Shown piece after piece: positions 11,311-24,200 of a stretch of 64,000 nt of DNA. The position numbers and the translations under genes were made by a program. The stretch spans positions 10,975,778 through 11,039,777 of the forward strand of contig NC_053126.1 in the NCBI RefSeq assembly GCF_010015445.1, read 5' to 3'. This DNA comes from Perca fluviatilis. Taxonomy: Eukaryota; Chordata; Actinopteri; Perciformes; Percidae. The notes under the pieces are model-generated. The model was not told the DNA's origin and did not search any database. It saw nothing but the letters and a program-made list of their open reading frames with translations. How positions within the stretch are numbered: the stretch's first letter is position 1; each line of letters opens with the position of its first letter.

Positions 11311-13063
11311 TTACAAAGAAAGTTTGTTGTTAAATTCAAATTGATAGTTCGGTTTTTACCAGATAGCCCCGCCCATTTCTGGAATTACCAGTGACGCAAA
11401 CACACTCACAATCGCACTATAAATGTGTAACTTCATTTCACAACAACATTAAATATCCATTTTCTGTATCATTCATTTTGAGTACGTGTCAGAAACGTTG
11501 TATATTATAATGTATTTTTTTTCAATAAACATACATCCATGTACTCAACCAGAGACCGTTTAGAACAGTAGTATAAAGGATCTTTGACTCAACTTGTATA
11601 GCCCACTTCCTGCTGTCTGACTACTGTAGGTCCAAAAACATAATAGGCTACATTTAGCAATAGCCTCACATAGAAACCACACAGGGGAGTGGTTTTATAA
11701 TCATTTTTAGTGATTAAAAAAAACCTCACATGATGGTTACTGATAAACAGTGAGTAGGCATAATATCCTGGCACCATAGTTCAACTGAAACTCACACAGA
11801 GTGAGTAAAGTTTTTAAGTGGTAGCCTATAAAGTGGTATTTAAGTAAGTACAACCTACTTTTTCTTGAGTATTTTTAAGATTTAAGATTAAGATTTTACA
11901 TTACTGTAAAAAGATATAAACTTATGAAATACAATGCATTGTTAAAGGTGAAACCAGTGGTTCCCGACCTTTTTTTGGCTTGTGACTTCTTACAGAAAAG
12001 CAGTGTCTCTAGTTGGGACCCATTGTCATGTTTTGACTATGAGTTGTTTGCACTTCCCCTACATAGTGACTTCTTCTCTAAACTCTTCAGATGGTTTTAT
12101 TTCAATAATCGTCAAAGGCCCATAGAGTTTAAATAAATCATTGTAGGTAGCCTAAGATTAGAGAAAATTGCAATAAATTAATGCAATTAATGAACTTTTT
12201 TTTTCTTTTATCATTTTCTCAAAGTATGGATGCATCAAATGCAAAATACGCTATACAGCCTATTTCAGGTGAAGTGAGGCTAGCCTTGCAATTAAGGAAA
12301 GACAAGATTTCAACATGTACTTAAAAAGGCAATTACATGTTTTTTTCAACACATTTTTTATTATCATCTGAATGTTCAACCCATGTAGTGTTCTGTGTAC
12401 AATGAAACAAATGCAAAATACCAACAATCTACTTCTAACAAACAAGATGAGACATTTGTGACTTACAGTTGTTATCAAATGAGCTTAACAAAGCATATTA
12501 TTTCCTTGAATTCTCAGATGCACAATTCAGGTAATTATTTTGTGCGTGATAGTGGTTGGGAAGGACAAAACAGCTTGGTTCAAGATTGAATAATTAAGGC
12601 TGTTTATTACAAACATAATATTCATGTTTAATCTTTTCTTCAAAGTTTTTTTTGTTGCTTTTATTGCCTTAATTGATATGACAGATTAAGACAGGAAAGT
12701 GTGAGAGAGTTTGGGAATGACATGCAGCAAAGGGCCACAGGTCAGAACTGAACCCACGGCCGCTGTGACAAGGACTGAGCCTCCGTACATGGGGCGCACA
12801 CTCAAACAGGTGAGCTAACCAGGCGCCCCATGTTTAATAATTTTAAACAGAAATATATATAAACCTTTTGAACACATGGCAGCCCTTTCCATACACTTTA
12901 TAGATACTAAAAACTTCAAAAATAAATAATAATAATAATAATAAATAATTTCACAATTAAACAGTTCACATGATGGTTTAACTGTAAGACACTGGATATA
13001 ATGTAAAATGACCTAAAATTCATGAGAAGTGTGAAAAAAGAAGTGTGTGGCGAAGGTTGACTC
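11311..13063. other. il27ra-rln3 intergenic region
   Basis: No gene was seen. It contains a decayed hAT-like end at 11946-12130 ('cagtggttcccgacc' is typical of such ends), an AT-rich stretch, a SINE on minus at about 12641-12829, and a short (TAA)n at 12922-12942. The region from about 12900 to 13063 should include the rln3 3' UTR, but no clear polyadenylation signal was fixed. Confidence 0.6.
12641..12829 (-). mobile_element. tRNA-derived SINE
   Basis: Read on minus, the 5' end carries an A-box-like TGGTTAGCTCACCTG and, about 60 bases on, a B-box-like GGGTTCAGTTC, then a body containing 'ccctttgctgcatgtcat'. The same body and box order recur on minus at 30330-30502, which defines a family. 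It is not a functional tRNA gene. Confidence 0.7.
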
Positions 13064-14147
13064 TCAACATAGGGAGCTGATCTCGCCCTTGCTGCAGCCC
13101 CACTTGCAGCAGGCGTTAGACAGGCCCACCACCACGTCCCGGCCCTTGCGGTCAGCCTTGCGTAGGACTTCCAGGATTTCGTCACTGATGAAAGAACGTG
13201 CCGGCCTGCTAAACACTCCCTCATGGTCGTTCCTACTTGTGAAGCTTAGATCACTGTTGCTTTGGAGGAGACTCTCTACCACAGGATTGTGACTCAAGCC
13301 CTCCAAAGACTCCTCCTGGCGGGAGCTGAATGGGTCCTCTGAAACATCTGCAGCAGTAAAAGGGGCAAATGAGGAATCAGAGTACACTCGTGCTTTTCTC
13401 ATACACTCAGAGAATAAATAATAATTTGTCCCTGTCCATTATCTGTAATATCATACAATATAATGTCAATTGCTAAAGATGACATGATGGAGGGAGTGAG
13501 TGTCAGGGAAAATGCAAACCTACAGGATGTAGGATGTAACATAAAATGAAGTTATTTCAGGGTCAAAGGCTCAATAAGTGGTTCAACATAATACATCAAA
13601 TGACAATGTAAATGAGAATTATAGCTCTCTGATTCCAGCATTAATTGTCAATACTGTAAACACTGACTTAACCAAGTATACCAAACAGCATGATTGTTCA
13701 ATACATTTTGGTGGTGGTATTTTCTATCTGCACTTTAAAATAACACATGATTTTCTTCTCCCTCCATTGAAGTTATCACTGCCTTATTTGCACAATTGCA
13801 CACAATCACAAATAAGAAGGTAAGAACAGAAACTTCATCATGACATACAATTATTTCACAGAGATCTAGAGAAATCATAAGTTGGTGTCATGCAATGAAT
13901 GGACTTGTTTGCCTCACCAGATGAAACCCTAACAGTGATTGAGACAAGGCCAGTTATGGTGAAGATGTAGCGCCCTATGCCTCTTACCTGAACTCCTGAG
14001 TGACCGCCTCCATCGTGAGCCTCCGCAGGTGAAGATGACTGCCCGAATGAACTCCCGGCCACATAGCTTTACCCCATATGTTGGGCTGTCCATGGGCTGA
14101 ACCCCAGCCACTAGCAGACACACCACCAGTACCACAGCTTTCCACAT
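13064..14147 (-). CDS. rln3: Relaxin-3 preprohormone
   Basis: Secreted neuropeptide of the relaxin/insulin family, ligand of RXFP3-type receptors. Two coding exons, 13988-14147 and 13064-13347, join in phase 1 to give 147 aa (human about 142). There is a hydrophobic signal peptide at aa 1-19. The B chain contains CGREFIRAVIFTCGG followed by SRW, including the relaxin-family RxxxRxxI receptor motif (R-E-F-I-R-A-V-I), with the intron just after it as in other family members. The C peptide ends in a basic site (RKADRKGR). The A chain reads DVVVGLSNACCKWGCSKGEI then SSLC, with the CC-x3-C-x8-C pattern. Six cysteines are in place for one intrachain and two interchain bonds. Teleosts have rln3a and rln3b; I cannot tell which this is. 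The ATG chosen is the one that begins the signal peptide. Confidence 0.97.
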
Positions 14148-14276
14148 AGTACCCCAAGGAAATAAAAGCAAAACAAAAGTGGTTAAAATGACAGAATATT
14201 CTTTGGTTTGAGCAGCACTTAGCTTTCTGTCTCCCTGTTTGTCAGAGTTATGACTTTCTAGCTGACCCAGGCGTGG

Positions 14277-14330
14277 TTTATAAAGGGGTTTGGAGTCCTG
14301 CAAGGGAAACCTGCATACTGCGTATGCAGG
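14277..14330 (-). promoter_or_regulatory. rln3: rln3 core promoter: TATA box and upstream dyad
   Basis: TTTATAAA at 14277-14284 is placed to drive minus-strand transcription starting near 14250, leaving a leader of about 100 bases. About 25 bases further upstream, 14310-14330 is a perfect dyad: CCTGCATAC, a three-base loop, then GTATGCAGG. Its TGCATA/TATGCA halves resemble POU-type half sites. The function is inferred. Confidence 0.5.
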
Positions 14331-16270
14331 CCTTCTCCGGAAGAACAGATTCGAAAGAGAGATACAGTCCTCAGAGACCTTTATGGAGACAAAAAGCGGA
14401 CCAAAGGTGGCATAATTAACGAATATGTCAGAGGCCCCAGTGATCGAATTGTGTTTCAGCATGAGAAGCACTTTTGTCACCGTTAATGTCCCTCAATATT
14501 ATGACTTCATCAGATCTTACATTTAATATGTAAATTATTCCATAATCATGGGTCATGTAGTGGATTTGAATATGCGGAGCATATTGACAATGTCAACAAA
14601 TGGCAAAAAGTATGAGAATATGTGACATAAAAAAACTTTTATAGCATACTGGTTAATTACAACTCTTTCTCCATCTATAGGTTTATCGTAGGGCATGGCA
14701 TTAGAATATTTCAATGTTCTTTGATGTATTGGCACTATACATTGCTAAATCACTAGATATCATGGTCTTGTCCCCTATTGACAAACAAATAAACAAATCA
14801 AAGCAAGAAAATAAGCATGACAATTTATCATAATAATGAATCTTCAAGTTGGTAGCTGACACCAGTGAATAGCATAGGGATACTCAACACAGAGCAACAT
14901 CTAAGTCCTAAAAGAAGAGGTGCATTGTAAAAGTAATTTCTTTCAAAAATAAAAAAAGACATGGTGAACTGACATTGCCTGAATACAGGAAATGAACCTT
15001 TCAGACCTAGTTACGCATGTTACCATGAATTCCCCTGATAAGATTTAACATTCGCTGACACCAGGGATATATTTAAGACATTGTGACCAATATCACAATT
15101 ATTAACATCAGTTATGCCATTTTTATTTCACACAAGACCCTGCATAACTTATATCTATCATTTTCCTCTGCTCTTGAAAATTACTTATTTTGTAATCTCT
15201 TTGCCAAAAGGTGAACGGAGAGGACTGAGACAGGACCAGTGACATTTTCAAAGGCATAGATAACATAGAAGTCTAATTATGAGTCTGGCAAAAAATAAAA
15301 CATTTTTATCAGTCCATCCACATAGTCAAAGGTCGCTCGTTTAGGAAATTACAATGAGAATAATGAATTTGTAATTAATGTGATGATAACAAGCAAACAG
15401 AATGGCATTTTAGGAGGGTATCCACCCTGACATCCATTGTCAACAAAAGTGACCTGTGGAGGTCATGGGAGCAATATAAAAAAGCAATGGCCCATACTTT
15501 TTATTAATGTGTGGTTTATCAAAAATGCACACTGTAGATAAATGTATGAAATATGGTCCTACATACCATATGATTTGATTCAAGGGGTAATTTTGAAATT
15601 ATCTACAAATTACTTTTGTGTCACAGTACACAGCAGCATTCATATGTTCTGTTGTATGGTCGCTGCATAAAAAAAGTGACAACTCAACTGGGTATCCTGG
15701 GCAAGCAATTGCTTATTAGGCTGTTTTCACTTTTTCATTGCCAACATGCAGTTATGTTACAACAGAAATACATGGAATCAGAAGTATTGTGTTTTTGTGG
15801 TATAATGTTATACAAAAGTGGAAGTGGTGACAGGTACGTACGAATCAGAAGTGAAAGAAAATTGGCTTCTTTGCAATACTGGTAGGCCTACTCAAGCTAG
15901 AATAGATCAAGTAAGTGTGTCCAACATATTTGTAAAAAACAAAAAGGCATAAAAGTCTTAGCCTAGTTGAACAAAAACAGTGACTAGATTAAAAATTACC
16001 GTTCATTATTTGTCAGATAAGTCAAACTGGTAGACCTTGAGGGCACTCACTGAATGAGCTTGGTTTCAATGTAATCAGATTAACTAGACAGATGTATCAT
16101 TAATCACCAAAGACACTGTTTTAAGATTCCTATATGACACTATCAAATCACTAACTGCAGAATTTTGACAAGCACTAAGAAGAACCTATTACTTGCACTG
16201 ATATAGCACCAGCTTAGTTGTAAAAAAATTTAAAATAAATAAATAAAAGTATGCCTATGATACATGGCTG
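14331..16270. other. rln3-rfx1 intergenic region
   Basis: The two genes are divergent here. This is AT-rich, mostly single-copy-looking DNA with scattered short open frames that have no recognisable protein similarity or splice context. I see no gene or defined mobile element. Confidence 0.6.
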
Positions 16271-16377
16271 TATAAAGAGAACGTTATGATAGACAGGGAT
16301 GTTCCACAAATGGGCGTGGAAGGCGTTGTAGTGGATATTTGCTGTTCCTGTGGCTTTAAGACAATTTGGCAATACTC

Positions 16378-16580
16378 AGCCAATCAGAGCGACGAAGGGG
16401 GAGGGAAAGGAGCGGGTGGGTAGCAACAGTTGCCCTGGTGAGGACGAAGCGCCATAGCCACGGTAGCCCTGGCGACAAGAACCCAGCAACGAGAATCAAC
16501 AACAACAACAACTGAATCCGCCATAAAAATAAAAGAAGACATTTACCGGTGGGAAATACACACGTGGATACAGAGGTGAA
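16378..16580 (+). promoter_or_regulatory. rfx1: rfx1 promoter and probable noncoding first exon, with X-box-like sites
   Basis: A GC-rich stretch has a CCAAT motif (AGCCAATCAG, about 16378-16387). It is followed by GTAGCCCTGGCGAC at 16463-16476, which fits the RFX X-box GTNRCC-N(0-3)-RGYAAC with one mismatch, and by a weaker relative, GTTGCCCTGGTGAG, at 16429-16442. Possible donors of a noncoding exon lie near 16548 and 16575. The matching acceptor TCTAG is at 18261-18265, 20 bases before the ATG. The transcription start is not determined. Confidence 0.5.
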
Positions 16581-18285
16581 GCTCTTTACACATAGGACAT
16601 ATTTTATGTCCAATAATGCTTCAACTGAATTGTGCTATTGCTTTCCCCCCTTGTTGTTTCAGTAGCCATAACAGGCAACTGCCTCTTAGTGTTAGCTGAG
16701 GTTAGCCTGCAAGCTAGCCGTCGTAATGATAACCAGCCGAGTCCGTTTCTTGAATGGGGTAGCTAGCTAGTTTCTGCCCGCTACTCCTTCGAGTGACACT
16801 GAATTGTGCCTGCCATGACGACGCAGCCACAGATGCATACTCAAGCAGGCCGTTGTTATGGCGATGTCAAATGCAAAAGGTACAAAATGGCGGTTGTTGT
16901 AGAGACCAGTAGCTTGCTGCCCGTGGTACCTTGCTAAATAACTAGCTAGCATCAGTGCTGTCACGACAAGCTTGTGCTCGCATCTGCTTACAGTTAACGG
17001 AACGCGTTACAAGTAACGTTAACGTAAACACGTCTTCTTCTTTTTTAACGATGTACGCGCATTCTGTGGCGGTTTGAGACATTATGTTTTTTCGGCATCC
17101 GACACAAAATCAAGTTCCTGAGTACATGGCGCTAACTACCCAAAAGGGAGATCAAATTAGGATAGTCAAGTTAAATATGTAAGTACATAGACAGTTTTTG
17201 GTTTAGTGTTGACGCAGGGGCAGAGTTGGATCAATAACTTGCAACTGAAATATCGTCCTCGATCATGTAAAGTTGAGAGCTAAAATGCAGGTCGCGGACA
17301 TTTAACATCTGAGGGGTGTGGCGATCAAAGGCGTTTTGCAGGTGCTTTGCAGGTCCGAGTTCACTTTAACGTGTATCTTCACTGATTTGCTATATGAGCA
17401 ACTTTATAGATTTGAAATAAGGTTTCTTGTTGCCATTTGACCATTAACGTTAACGTCAGGATTAAAACCCCTCATTTGGGTTTGAAAACACATATGTACC
17501 CTTTTATCTGTGCTATGTGTTTACAGTCCAACAACGATGGCACGAGGTTTATAAGTTAGTATCAAGGATATTTTATCCGAATATGTCACAAATTAAGGAC
17601 ACTGTGTACCGTTACGTATAATCCCCTCATAATCGGTGTGACATAAAGCATTTAGTGCAATGTGGTAAGGGATTTTCCCAACTGCAACTGAACTGAACTA
17701 CCATAGAATGTGTGATCACATTACAGGTAATGAGACACCAAATGCTTGTTCCCGTCAGTGCTCCTCCCCCACATCTACACATCAGCTGCAGTCAGCTACA
17801 GCTAGAGGTACTAAAATTGTGGGGAAGAGTGGATATAAAGATAAAGACATCCTGCAACAAACATCACTTTGCCTCATGTTCAAGCCCCATGTCATTTTAC
17901 AAGTTGTACTCCCTACTCCAAAATATTAATAATTTACTCTGTACTACTAGTTAAACATTTTAAAAGTAACATGCTGTGATTCATTAGCCTACATTCTGTT
18001 CTGCTCCATAATCCAAAAGTCGGGAATTGTATCCATCTTACCTTCAAAACTCTGACTAGATCTCTATACCCTGCCTTGCCTCTATCTGAATGATTGTACA
18101 GTGGCTTGAAAGTCCAAATGACATTGGGCTGTTAGAACCTTAGCAAATAGAACCTGGAAATAAACAATTCCAGCTGGATTCATCCTCTAACTCATCCTGG
18201 AGCATTCAGAGCATCCCTTATATATTCCACAAATGCGTAACTAGTCACTTGTTTCTTTTTTCTAGGGGGATTCCCAGCTCTTGTA

Positions 18286-21200
18286 ATGGCCACCTCAGGC
18301 TACGTAGGTGAGATACAGCCAGCAGCCCAACCCCAGGGGGCTGGTGTTAGTGTCACACCGGGGCAACCTGATGCCAGTTCTACCCCTGCAACTGCCCCTC
18401 AGTTTCTGGCTGAGATTCAGACTGCTGTGGCCACACCCACTGTTGTCACAGCCACAGGCCAAACTACTCCCACCGATCAAGTCACCACCATCACCACTCC
18501 CAAGCCTGCAGATGGTAGTTTATCCCATTCCACAGCACAGACCCAGGCTCCTCAGACGCAGTATGTGACTGCAGAAATCCAGGGCTCCCCCACGCAGTCT
18601 GGAAATGCTCAAAGCACTCCTCAGTACATTGTTGTTACAGTCACAGGTAAGGGCTGAACTTCACATACCGTTATGCCATTGGCACTAATGTAGACCAGGC
18701 CAGTTAAGGGCAGAAGCAGTGATTTACTTAATCCATCCATATTTTAGTGGTTATGCCTCATAAAATTGAAGTTGCTTAAAAAATGTGGCATATAAAGGTG
18801 ATTTAACACGGAATGTTCTTAAGGACAGTCAGTTAAGATACCTCTTAACTGTTTATTGATTGTAATTGTAGAACGAAGATATATTTTCACATGTTCAAAT
18901 AAAAACTTTAGTTGTCTTACTACATAATTCCTTGTTCTGGGTTTGTTGTTTAGTGACTATTTATCATGACTAAGTTTGAACCTTGCCCGAATGGGGGAAG
19001 GGACGTGTGGTGCACTTACAAAATAGCACAAACAACTTCATGACAGTAAAATGTCACCAACTTTGTCCTTCAGAGGGCTCCCTTCACTCAAGTGACAGTG
19101 TGTCGGACTCTAGTCCCCCTCCAGCTGTGGTGCAAACAGGAGTTCCCACACAGGTTGTTCAGCAGGTACAGACGGCTCAACAGGTAAAATACGCACACAC
19201 AAACACAACATGAAATTAATGTTTCCTTGAATCTTAAAACTATAGAGTATATTTTTTATCTGCAGAGGTCTGTTGTGCAGGCCACCTCTCAGATAGCCAA
19301 GACTGAGCCAGGCACTCAGCTCAGTGTCACCAGTCTACAGCCTGTTCATATCAGCCAGGAGGTAAGTCAAAAACACACACAGTAACACAGTTAATCATTG
19401 GTGGTGAAATATGACGTCTGATAATCACGTGTACTGTCACTGACCAACACAAATTTGTGGAATACAAACAAACTGACACGTCATCATAGCTTCCATCACA
19501 AATGGTGATCACATTTAACATCCAAAACTTTCCAACTTCCTCACATTTTGACTTAGTATTAGTTGACTAATCACATCTTTGGTCGAACCTGCCTCTACCG
19601 GCTTCTAGTTCCTCCAAAGCACCGAGGTGACAGCGTTAGTCAGGGATAACAATCTAGAAGAATGCCAGCTACAACATGAGATAGGACAGCCAGAGTGCCA
19701 GGCCTGGGCATCAGCAGACTACAAAAGGGAATGCTGCTGCAAGCCTCTCTACCTCCCATTGGACTTCCTTCAGTATTACCAATCACTGTACCTGCTCTCT
19801 GTGCAAGAGAAAGAGATAGGAGCCCACCCTGCAGTCACAAGCTCAGGCCCTGATAAGCCACCACTGCAGGCTACAACTACTACTTTCCAAGTACGTCAGG
19901 GAAACAAGGGTGACTGCTGCTATATAGTTAAGGGAACAGAGAATCTGTCTGTAGCTAAGAAATGTACTGTATATAAGTTATGATTGCAAAAGAATGTAAA
20001 CATTAAATGTGAGATGATACAGTTGATCTGGTATCACTAGGCGGGGAAGGATTTATTGGATGTTTGTGTGTGCTTACTCCTTAGGTCCAGCAGCAGCTCA
20101 CACCAGTGCCAGTGCAACATGTGTATACCAATCAAGTGCAGTATGTGGAAGGAGGAGAGACCAACTACACCACCAGCACAATGTTAGAATAAAACCGTGT
20201 CCATCATTTTCTAACACATGTCCAGAAAGAACTTTTTCCTTTTTACAGTTTATTTTCTCCACCAGTTTTCTTTGTTTCTAACATATTTTCATGTCCTTCA
20301 TCCAGCCGTTCCAGCGCCTTTCCTTACACTGACGCACCCTTGTACACCCAGACCACAGCTGCCCAGTATTATGAAGGTCAGCCAACTTCAGGCTCATCCA
20401 CTCCTGGCACACCTCTAACCGTCTCTGTGACTGCTGGCACAACAGGGGGTGTGTCCATGTTTGTTGCCCAGCCCACCAGTGCAGCAGGGGGAGGGGCCAC
20501 AGTGGTGACCACAGGTGGCACCACCAATGGGGCAGGTGAAGGGGCAGGCACCAACGGTGGCGCAGCAGGCAGCTATGTGATCCAGGGGGGTTACATGCTA
20601 GGCAGCAGCGGAGGGGCAGCTGGCAACAGTCAGAACTACTCACACACAGCCCGCGCCTCCCCAGCCACTGTGAGTATTACAGAGGGCGAGGAGAGTAGCG
20701 TGCCGTCGGCAGACAAGAAGGTATGCAGAGGCGCCAAGCGCAGGAATTTCTTCCCCGTTTTGTTTTCATCCACACAACCCTTTGGTGGCGCACACTGATG
20801 ACGTCATAGTTTTGTCCAGTGGAAAACACAATTAAAAATGTGGAGATTCTTATAAGGGTCAGAAAATGTTAGCTTTGGGTGATATATGCTTTGAGTATTG
20901 ATCACAACAAAACTTGTTGTAGCATACAGTATTTTTAACTGTGGTTTCCTCCTAAAAAAAACAAAACCATGGCCTCACCATTTTCATATCATTGCCGTGC
21001 ATGTGACAAGGGGCATTTTTAATTGAAATGCCCCAACGCTATATTGTTCATCCCAAATTCATCCTACTGAACCCTATATGGTAATGGTAACCAACCTGTT
21101 TGGCGAACATCCCATCAGTATTTCAGGTCATTTATTCATTGCATACCAAAGTTGTATGCCACGGCACGCAAACAAATGTATTTGTGTTTTCATTACCAAA

Positions 21201-24200
21201 TGGTCAACAGACTGTAAATGTGAGCCAATTTGTTTGTATAATTCATTGATTAGAAAATTGTGTGCGCATGTATTGTATATTACTGTATATTAACTAAAAC
21301 ATGTGGGTAATGTGTTTGCAAGTAAGCCTGCCTATTTTTGTGTTCACATATGTTGAGGTGTGTTTTTTCTGTGTGTTTTCCTTGTATCTATTGGCTTTGC
21401 TAATTGCACCAGCTGTTTGTTTTTTATTGCCTGCGTGTCAGGTACAGTGGTTGCTGGACAACTATGAGACAGCTGAAGGAGTGAGTTTGCCACGTTCTAC
21501 CCTCTACTGCCACTATTTGCTGCACTGCCAGGAGCAAAAACTAGAGCCTGTTAATGCTGCCTCTTTCGGGAAACTCATTAGATCTGTGTTTATGGGGCTA
21601 CGCACACGACGCCTGGGCACACGGTAAGACGGGTCATCAGACACCCAAACTCAGCTATAGAAGACGTGTGCACATATACACAACCCATTAATACCCCTTT
21701 CATACCTGACATGACAGGGTTGTATATATTGACACCATTACTAATGTGCTGATTTTTTTTTAAATGTAATTTTATGTATATAAAATGTTAGATATCAACA
21801 TGACATCAGAGAGTAAGACTTCTCCCACATTCTCCCTACCACAATGATGCACGTCAGCAGCATAGACGCCCTCTTTATACACACTTTATGGTCCATACTG
21901 TATGTCTCAATTAGTGGAACACCCAAGCAACGTTTCCCACTGGAGAACAATGGAGATTTTCTAGGAAAATCTATAAAGCTCTTTAGAGCATTGGAAAATG
22001 TTCGCCTGGTGTAGGTAGAAATGTGGGTAGAGATGAAGACAGACAGCGTGTGTGTGGGCGAGTGAGTAGTTTGATGAAGGAGGGGAGAGTAAGCAAGTGA
22101 GATTGACTTTTTAGAAATGTTTGGTAACATGGGTTTATTTAAATTATACCATATGTTGGTTATTGTATTTTATGAAATTAAATATATGTATTTTTAACTC
22201 AGTCTGTATTGAGACAATGTGCAGTATGTAGCTTTGGGGGAGTTACCAAAGGTTTATAAAGACAACATAAACCCTCTGCTCTCACATCTACTTGTTTTCT
22301 CCTCTATAGATTTACTATACATATTTTACCTGTTCTTGACAGGGGTAATTCTAAATACCACTACTACGGGCTGAGGATCAAGGCAGGCTCCTCTCTTCTC
22401 CGTCTGATGGAAGACCAGCAACATCTGGCCATGAGGCAACAGCCCTTCTCACAGAAACAGAGGTACACACATAAACATCCTTACACACATTCACACATCT
22501 GTTGTCTATCATTACACCTATGTAACAATTTCTCTTAAATCTCTATTTTCAGTTACTTTCCATCTGAATTCATTTCCTTGGAACAGTTGTTTAACTGACT
22601 TTTATTTTCCCTCTGTCTCTCACATTATACAGTATATGTTATTTTAAATTCCCCAGACATATGCTATATTTGACAGAAATGCTGTTTCATTTCAATTTGT
22701 TATTCATCATTTTTGTGTGGATGTGAATTTTTCCTCTACGTTATCTTATGTGCTTTATCCCTGTCGCATCAGGTTGAAGCCTGTGCATAAAGTAGAGGGA
22801 ATGACCAATGGCACAGCAGCAGCAGCAGGAGCAGGCCAACAGCAGGGCTCAGGGCAGGTGGACATCAGCACCCAGGTTCAGCAGTACCAGCAGTTCCTTG
22901 GTGAGTTTAGTGAACAGTGAACAAATACCTATGGGTATTAAAGTGATGGTTAAGGATTTGCCTAAAAGAAGAATTATGAGTCTGAGGGTATTATTTTGAA
23001 AATACACTATACATACAACATATAATACAACATAATTTACAGTTAATTCTGAATCCCCTGTGCATTTAAAGGTCCCATGACATGGTGCTCTTTGGATGCT
23101 TTTATATAGACCTTAGTGGTCCCCCAATACTGTATCTGAAGTCTCTTTCCCGAAATTCAGCCTTGGTGCAGAATTACAGCCACTAGAGTCAGTCCCACAA
23201 TGAGCTTTCCTTAGGATGTGCCATTTCTGTGTCTGTAGCTATTGAGGAGGAGAGAGGGGGGGGCAAGGTGGAGGGTGGGGGTGTGTCCTTGACCAACTGC
23301 CACTTTGCTCGTTTGAAAGCCATGATGTCTCTATCTTATTGGTGGGCCAAATTCTCTGGGCGGGCAAAGCAGAGAAAGGGGAGGTAACCTTGCTCCTTAT
23401 GACCTCATAAGGAGCAAGATTCCAGATCGGCCCATCTGAGCTTTCATTTTCTCAAAGACAGAGCAGGATACCCAGGGCTCGGTTTACACCTTTCACCATT
23501 TCTAGCCACTGGGGGACCATAGGCAGGCTGGGGGAACGCATATTAATGTTAAAAAACCTCATAAAGTGACATTTTCATGCCATAGGACCTTTTAATGTGA
23601 TCCATAATATCTTGTGTTTTAGATGCCTCACGCGCTCTCCCAGAGTTTCCAGACATCGACCTCCAAGGGAAGTCTCTGCCAGAGGGAATTGAGGTGGAGC
23701 ACATAAAGAGCTTTCAGCTGCTGTACAGAGAACACTGTGAGGTAACTGAATGCAAGTACATCGGATAACTGGCGGGCGCCCATTAAATATTTATCGAGTT
23801 CCCTTTTTTAGTTGTTAATGGGACAGTGGAAGACTACTTTAAATGAAAGTACCCACTGTAACTTATAGGATAGGACAGAACTTACTGACAAATGAAAAGA
23901 CATGTTGTTGAGCTGAGGGGAAGATGGGTCCAAAAGTAATGTCCATCAATAAATAATGTTGTTGTTTTCCTCACTTTGTGTCCGTCCAATTGATCTTGTA
24001 ATAATCTGTATGTGCTCAGTTGTTTATTATCAGTCACTGATGTATAAGATGTCCTCTCCGTGTTCTGTCAGGCCATACTAGATGTGATGGTCAACCTGCA
24101 GTTCACCCTGGTGGAAACTCTGTGGAAGACCTTCTGGAGGTTCAGTCAGAGTCAGGCTGGAGATGCCACGTTGGCTGTGTGAGTGGTCAAGACTCTAAGA

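Noticed and set aside
14148..14480. N-terminal extension of the rln3 frame upstream of the chosen ATG
   Set aside because: It would bury the signal peptide and extend through the TATA box; the ATG at 14147 gives a proper signal peptide.
19627..19983. 118-codon plus-strand open frame inside an rfx1 intron
   Set aside because: It has no similarity to RFX1, and the flanking exons join in phase without it. A cryptic exon is possible but unsupported.
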